DNA of 14,895 nucleotides from JBFXDW01 sp050180745 (lineage in GTDB: Bacteria; Pseudomonadota; Alphaproteobacteria; UBA9219). The stretch covers positions 1 through 14,895 of the forward strand of contig JBFXDW010000045.1 in assembly GCA_050180745.1 (NCBI GenBank), in the 5' to 3' direction. This document shows positions 13,029 through 14,895 of this stretch, piece by piece. The translations under genes were made by a program, and so were the position numbers. The notes under the pieces were generated by a model. That model worked only from the letters and a program-made list of their open reading frames with translations. It did no database searches and had not been told where the DNA came from. Position 1 is the first letter of the stretch. Every line of letters starts with the position of its first letter.

Positions 13029-14895
13029 ATGACGAACGCTGCGGCTGAAACATCTTCTGTCCAAGATTATGGAGCAACCTCCATTACCGTCCTTAAAGGC
13101 CTCGATGCTGTGCGCAAGCGCCCTGGTATGTATATCGGTGATACCGATGATGGCTCGGGTCTGCATCACATGATCTATGAGGTTGTCGATAATGCTGTCG
13201 ATGAATCGCTGGCTGGGTATTGCTCACGCATTGACGTTGTTCTCAACGCTGACGGATCTTGCTCGGTTCGCGACAATGGCCGAGGCATTCCCGTTGATAT
13301 GCACGAAGAAGGGGTCTCTGCCGCTGAAGTCGTCATGACAGAGCTCCATGCCGGTGGCAAGTTCAATCAGAATTCCTATAAAGTCTCTGGCGGTCTTCAT
13401 GGCGTGGGCGTTTCCGTCGTTAATGCGCTATCCGAATATCTGGAGCTGACCATCTGGCGGCAAGGTTTTAAATGGACCATGTCCTTTACCAATGGTGTCG
13501 CTGACAACCCTCTCCAAAAAGGTGAACCTTCGGACCAAACGGGCACAGAAATACGCTTTTTGCCATCCAAAGAAATTTTTTCTCAAACAGATTTTGTCTT
13601 TGCCACAGTACGGCACCGCTTGCGCGAACTAGCGTTCTTGAATTCAGGCGTCAATGTCTTTTTGACAGATCTTCGCGGGACAGAACCTGAAGAAGTCCAA
13701 TTTCACTATGACGGCGGTCTTAAAGAATTTGTATCTTATCTTGATCGCGCGAAAACGCCGCTTCAAGAGTCTTGCATCTCTGTCATTAAAGAAGTCAACA
13801 ACGTCACAGTTGAATGCGCGCTTCAGTGGAATGATTCATTCCACGAAAATATGCTTTGTTTTACAAATAACATTCCACAAAAAGATGGCGGCACGCATCT
13901 TGCCGGATTTCGCGCAGCGCTAACGCGCAACATCAATCAATATGTTGAGAAAACAGGTGTCGGTAAAAAAGAAAAAATTGCCCTATCAGGCGAGGATGCG
14001 CGTGAAGGCCTGACTTGCATTTTATCCGTCAAAGTTCCTGATCCTAAATTCTCTTCGCAAACCAAGGAAAAGCTGGTTTCCTCTGAAGTCAAAACCGTTG
14101 TTGAATCTGTTATCGGCGATATGCTAGCCGAATGGATGGAAGAAAATCCAACAGAAGCAAAAAAAATCATCGGCAAAGCCGTTGAAGCAGCCATGGCGCG
14201 TGAAGCCGCACGCAAAGCTCGTGAACTTACGCGCCGCAAGAGCGCGCTTGACCCAACAACCCTCCCAGGAAAACTGGCGGATTGTCAGGAACGTGACCCA
14301 GCCAAATCCGAACTCTTTATTGTTGAGGGAGATTCAGCTGGCGGCTCAGCAAAACAGGGCCGCTCACGAAAGTTCCAAGCGATCCTGCCTCTACGCGGAA
14401 AGATCCTCAATGTTGAACGCGCTCGATTCGACAAGATGCTCTCTTCGGCTATCATCGGGACGCTCATCACCGCTATTGGCGCAGGTATTGGACGCGAGGA
14501 TTTCAATCCAGACAAAGCGCGCTATCACAAAATCATCATCATGACTGACGCCGATGTTGACGGCAGTCACATCCGCACGCTTCTTTTGACCTTCTTCTTC
14601 CGTCAAATGCCGGAATTGATTGAGCGCGGTTATCTTTATATCGCACAACCGCCGCTGTATAAAATCAAACGGGGCAAAAGCAAAGAACGTTATCTGAAAG
14701 ATGATCCCGCCTTGGAAAGCTTCCTGACTGAATCAGCGCTTGAGAATGCCACATTGACTTTACACGATGGGCGCGTGATTGAAGGTAAAGCTTTGGCCGA
14801 ACTTGTCGTATTGTCCCAAAAAATGCGGAAAGCAATTTTAAACATCAACCGCAAAATTGGTCATACAACCATCGTTGAACAAGCCGCAATTGCGG
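13029..14895 (+). CDS. gyrB: DNA gyrase subunit B, N-terminal part (cut by window edge)
   Basis: GyrB is the ATPase subunit of gyrase, which introduces negative supercoils. 622 codons are open from ATG 13029 to the right edge. The GHKL ATPase domain shows VLKGLDAVRKRPGMYIGD (21-38), catalytic Glu51 in YEVVDNAVDE (50-59), DNGRG (82-86) and the lid GGLHGVG (121-127). The transducer domain has QTK at 344-346. The TOPRIM domain has EGDSAGGSAKQG (433-444), PLRGKILNVERARFDKML (454-471) and DADVDGSH (507-514). The PLRGK and NVERARFDKML wording favours GyrB over ParE. At the site of E. coli Lys447 this protein has Arg, probably lineage-normal. No good ribosome binding site precedes the ATG. The C-terminal part lies beyond the window. 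Confidence 0.97.
   Translation, partial: MTNAAAETSSVQDYGATSITVLKGLDAVRKRPGMYIGDTDDGSGLHHMIYEVVDNAVDESLAGYCSRIDVVLNADGSCSVRDNGRGIPVDMHEEGVSAAEVVMTELHAGGKFNQNSYKVSGGLHGVGVSVVNALSEYLELTIWRQGFKWTMSFTNGVADNPLQKGEPSDQTGTEIRFLPSKEIFSQTDFVFATVRHRLRELAFLNSGVNVFLTDLRGTEPEEVQFHYDGGLKEFVSYLDRAKTPLQESCISVIKEVNNVTVECALQWNDSFHENMLCFTNNIPQKDGGTHLAGFRAALTRNINQYVEKTGVGKKEKIALSGEDAREGLTCILSVKVPDPKFSSQTKEKLVSSEVKTVVESVIGDMLAEWMEENPTEAKKIIGKAVEAAMAREAARKARELTRRKSALDPTTLPGKLADCQERDPAKSELFIVEGDSAGGSAKQGRSRKFQAILPLRGKILNVERARFDKMLSSAIIGTLITAIGAGIGREDFNPDKARYHKIIIMTDADVDGSHIRTLLLTFFFRQMPELIERGYLYIAQPPLYKIKRGKSKERYLKDDPALESFLTESALENATLTLHDGRVIEGKALAELVVLSQKMRKAILNINRKIGHTTIVEQAAIA

Noticed and set aside
14388..14402. 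Arg in PLRGK of GyrB (Lys447 in E. coli) as a quinolone resistance change
   Set aside because: Arginine at this position occurs naturally in alphaproteobacterial GyrB as I recall, and the neighbouring EGDSAGG motif is unchanged.

Overview
The window looks like chromosomal DNA of a flagellated alphaproteobacterium with moderate GC. The lineage signs are the gene order flgF-flgG-flgA-flgH set divergently from fliL-fliM, a MotE-type protein behind fliM, a FliM with an acidic N-terminal extension, and a ProXp-ala-type editing deacylase. A close relative cannot be named from sequence reading alone; Rhodospirillales- or Micavibrionales-like lineages are a guess. Nothing indicates a phage, plasmid or integrative element.

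Layout from left to right. Positions 1-1577 (minus) hold the N-terminal 525 codons of DNA polymerase I, cut by the window edge. Positions 1799-2743 (plus) encode a YadG-like ABC-2 ATPase with no permease beside it. A convergent intergenic region (2744-2998) carries two perfect, oppositely oriented copies of a 31-bp palindromic repeat; a diverged third copy lies at 1679-1709. Positions 2999-6306 (minus) are the flagellar operon flgF-flgG-flgA-flgH, reading leftward and preceded by a strong sigma-54-type promoter at 6341-6356. Positions 6551-10048 (plus) are the divergent operon fliL, fliM, a small membrane/coiled-coil protein, motE-like, and a ProXp-ala-like tRNA-editing gene. fliM has a heptanucleotide tandem repeat directly before its start codon. 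Positions 10141-12755 (plus) contain two tandem paralogous exported proteins of unknown function, one with a Sec-type and one with a Tat-type signal, each behind a similar promoter and closed by a strong intrinsic terminator (12786-12812). An 84-bp folded palindrome (12915-12998) precedes gyrB, which starts at 13029 and runs off the right edge.

How the genes fit together. FlgF and FlgG form the proximal and distal rod, FlgA assists P-ring assembly and FlgH makes the L-ring. FliL and the MotE-like protein act at the stator, and FliM is the C-ring switch protein that receives CheY-P. The sigma-54 promoter suggests the flg operon is a middle or late flagellar class, as in Caulobacter. polA and gyrB are housekeeping replication genes flanking the motility block.

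The least explained parts are the paralogous exported pair, the fliM leader repeat and the folded element in front of gyrB. No CRISPR array, defence system, tRNA, rRNA or insertion sequence was seen.
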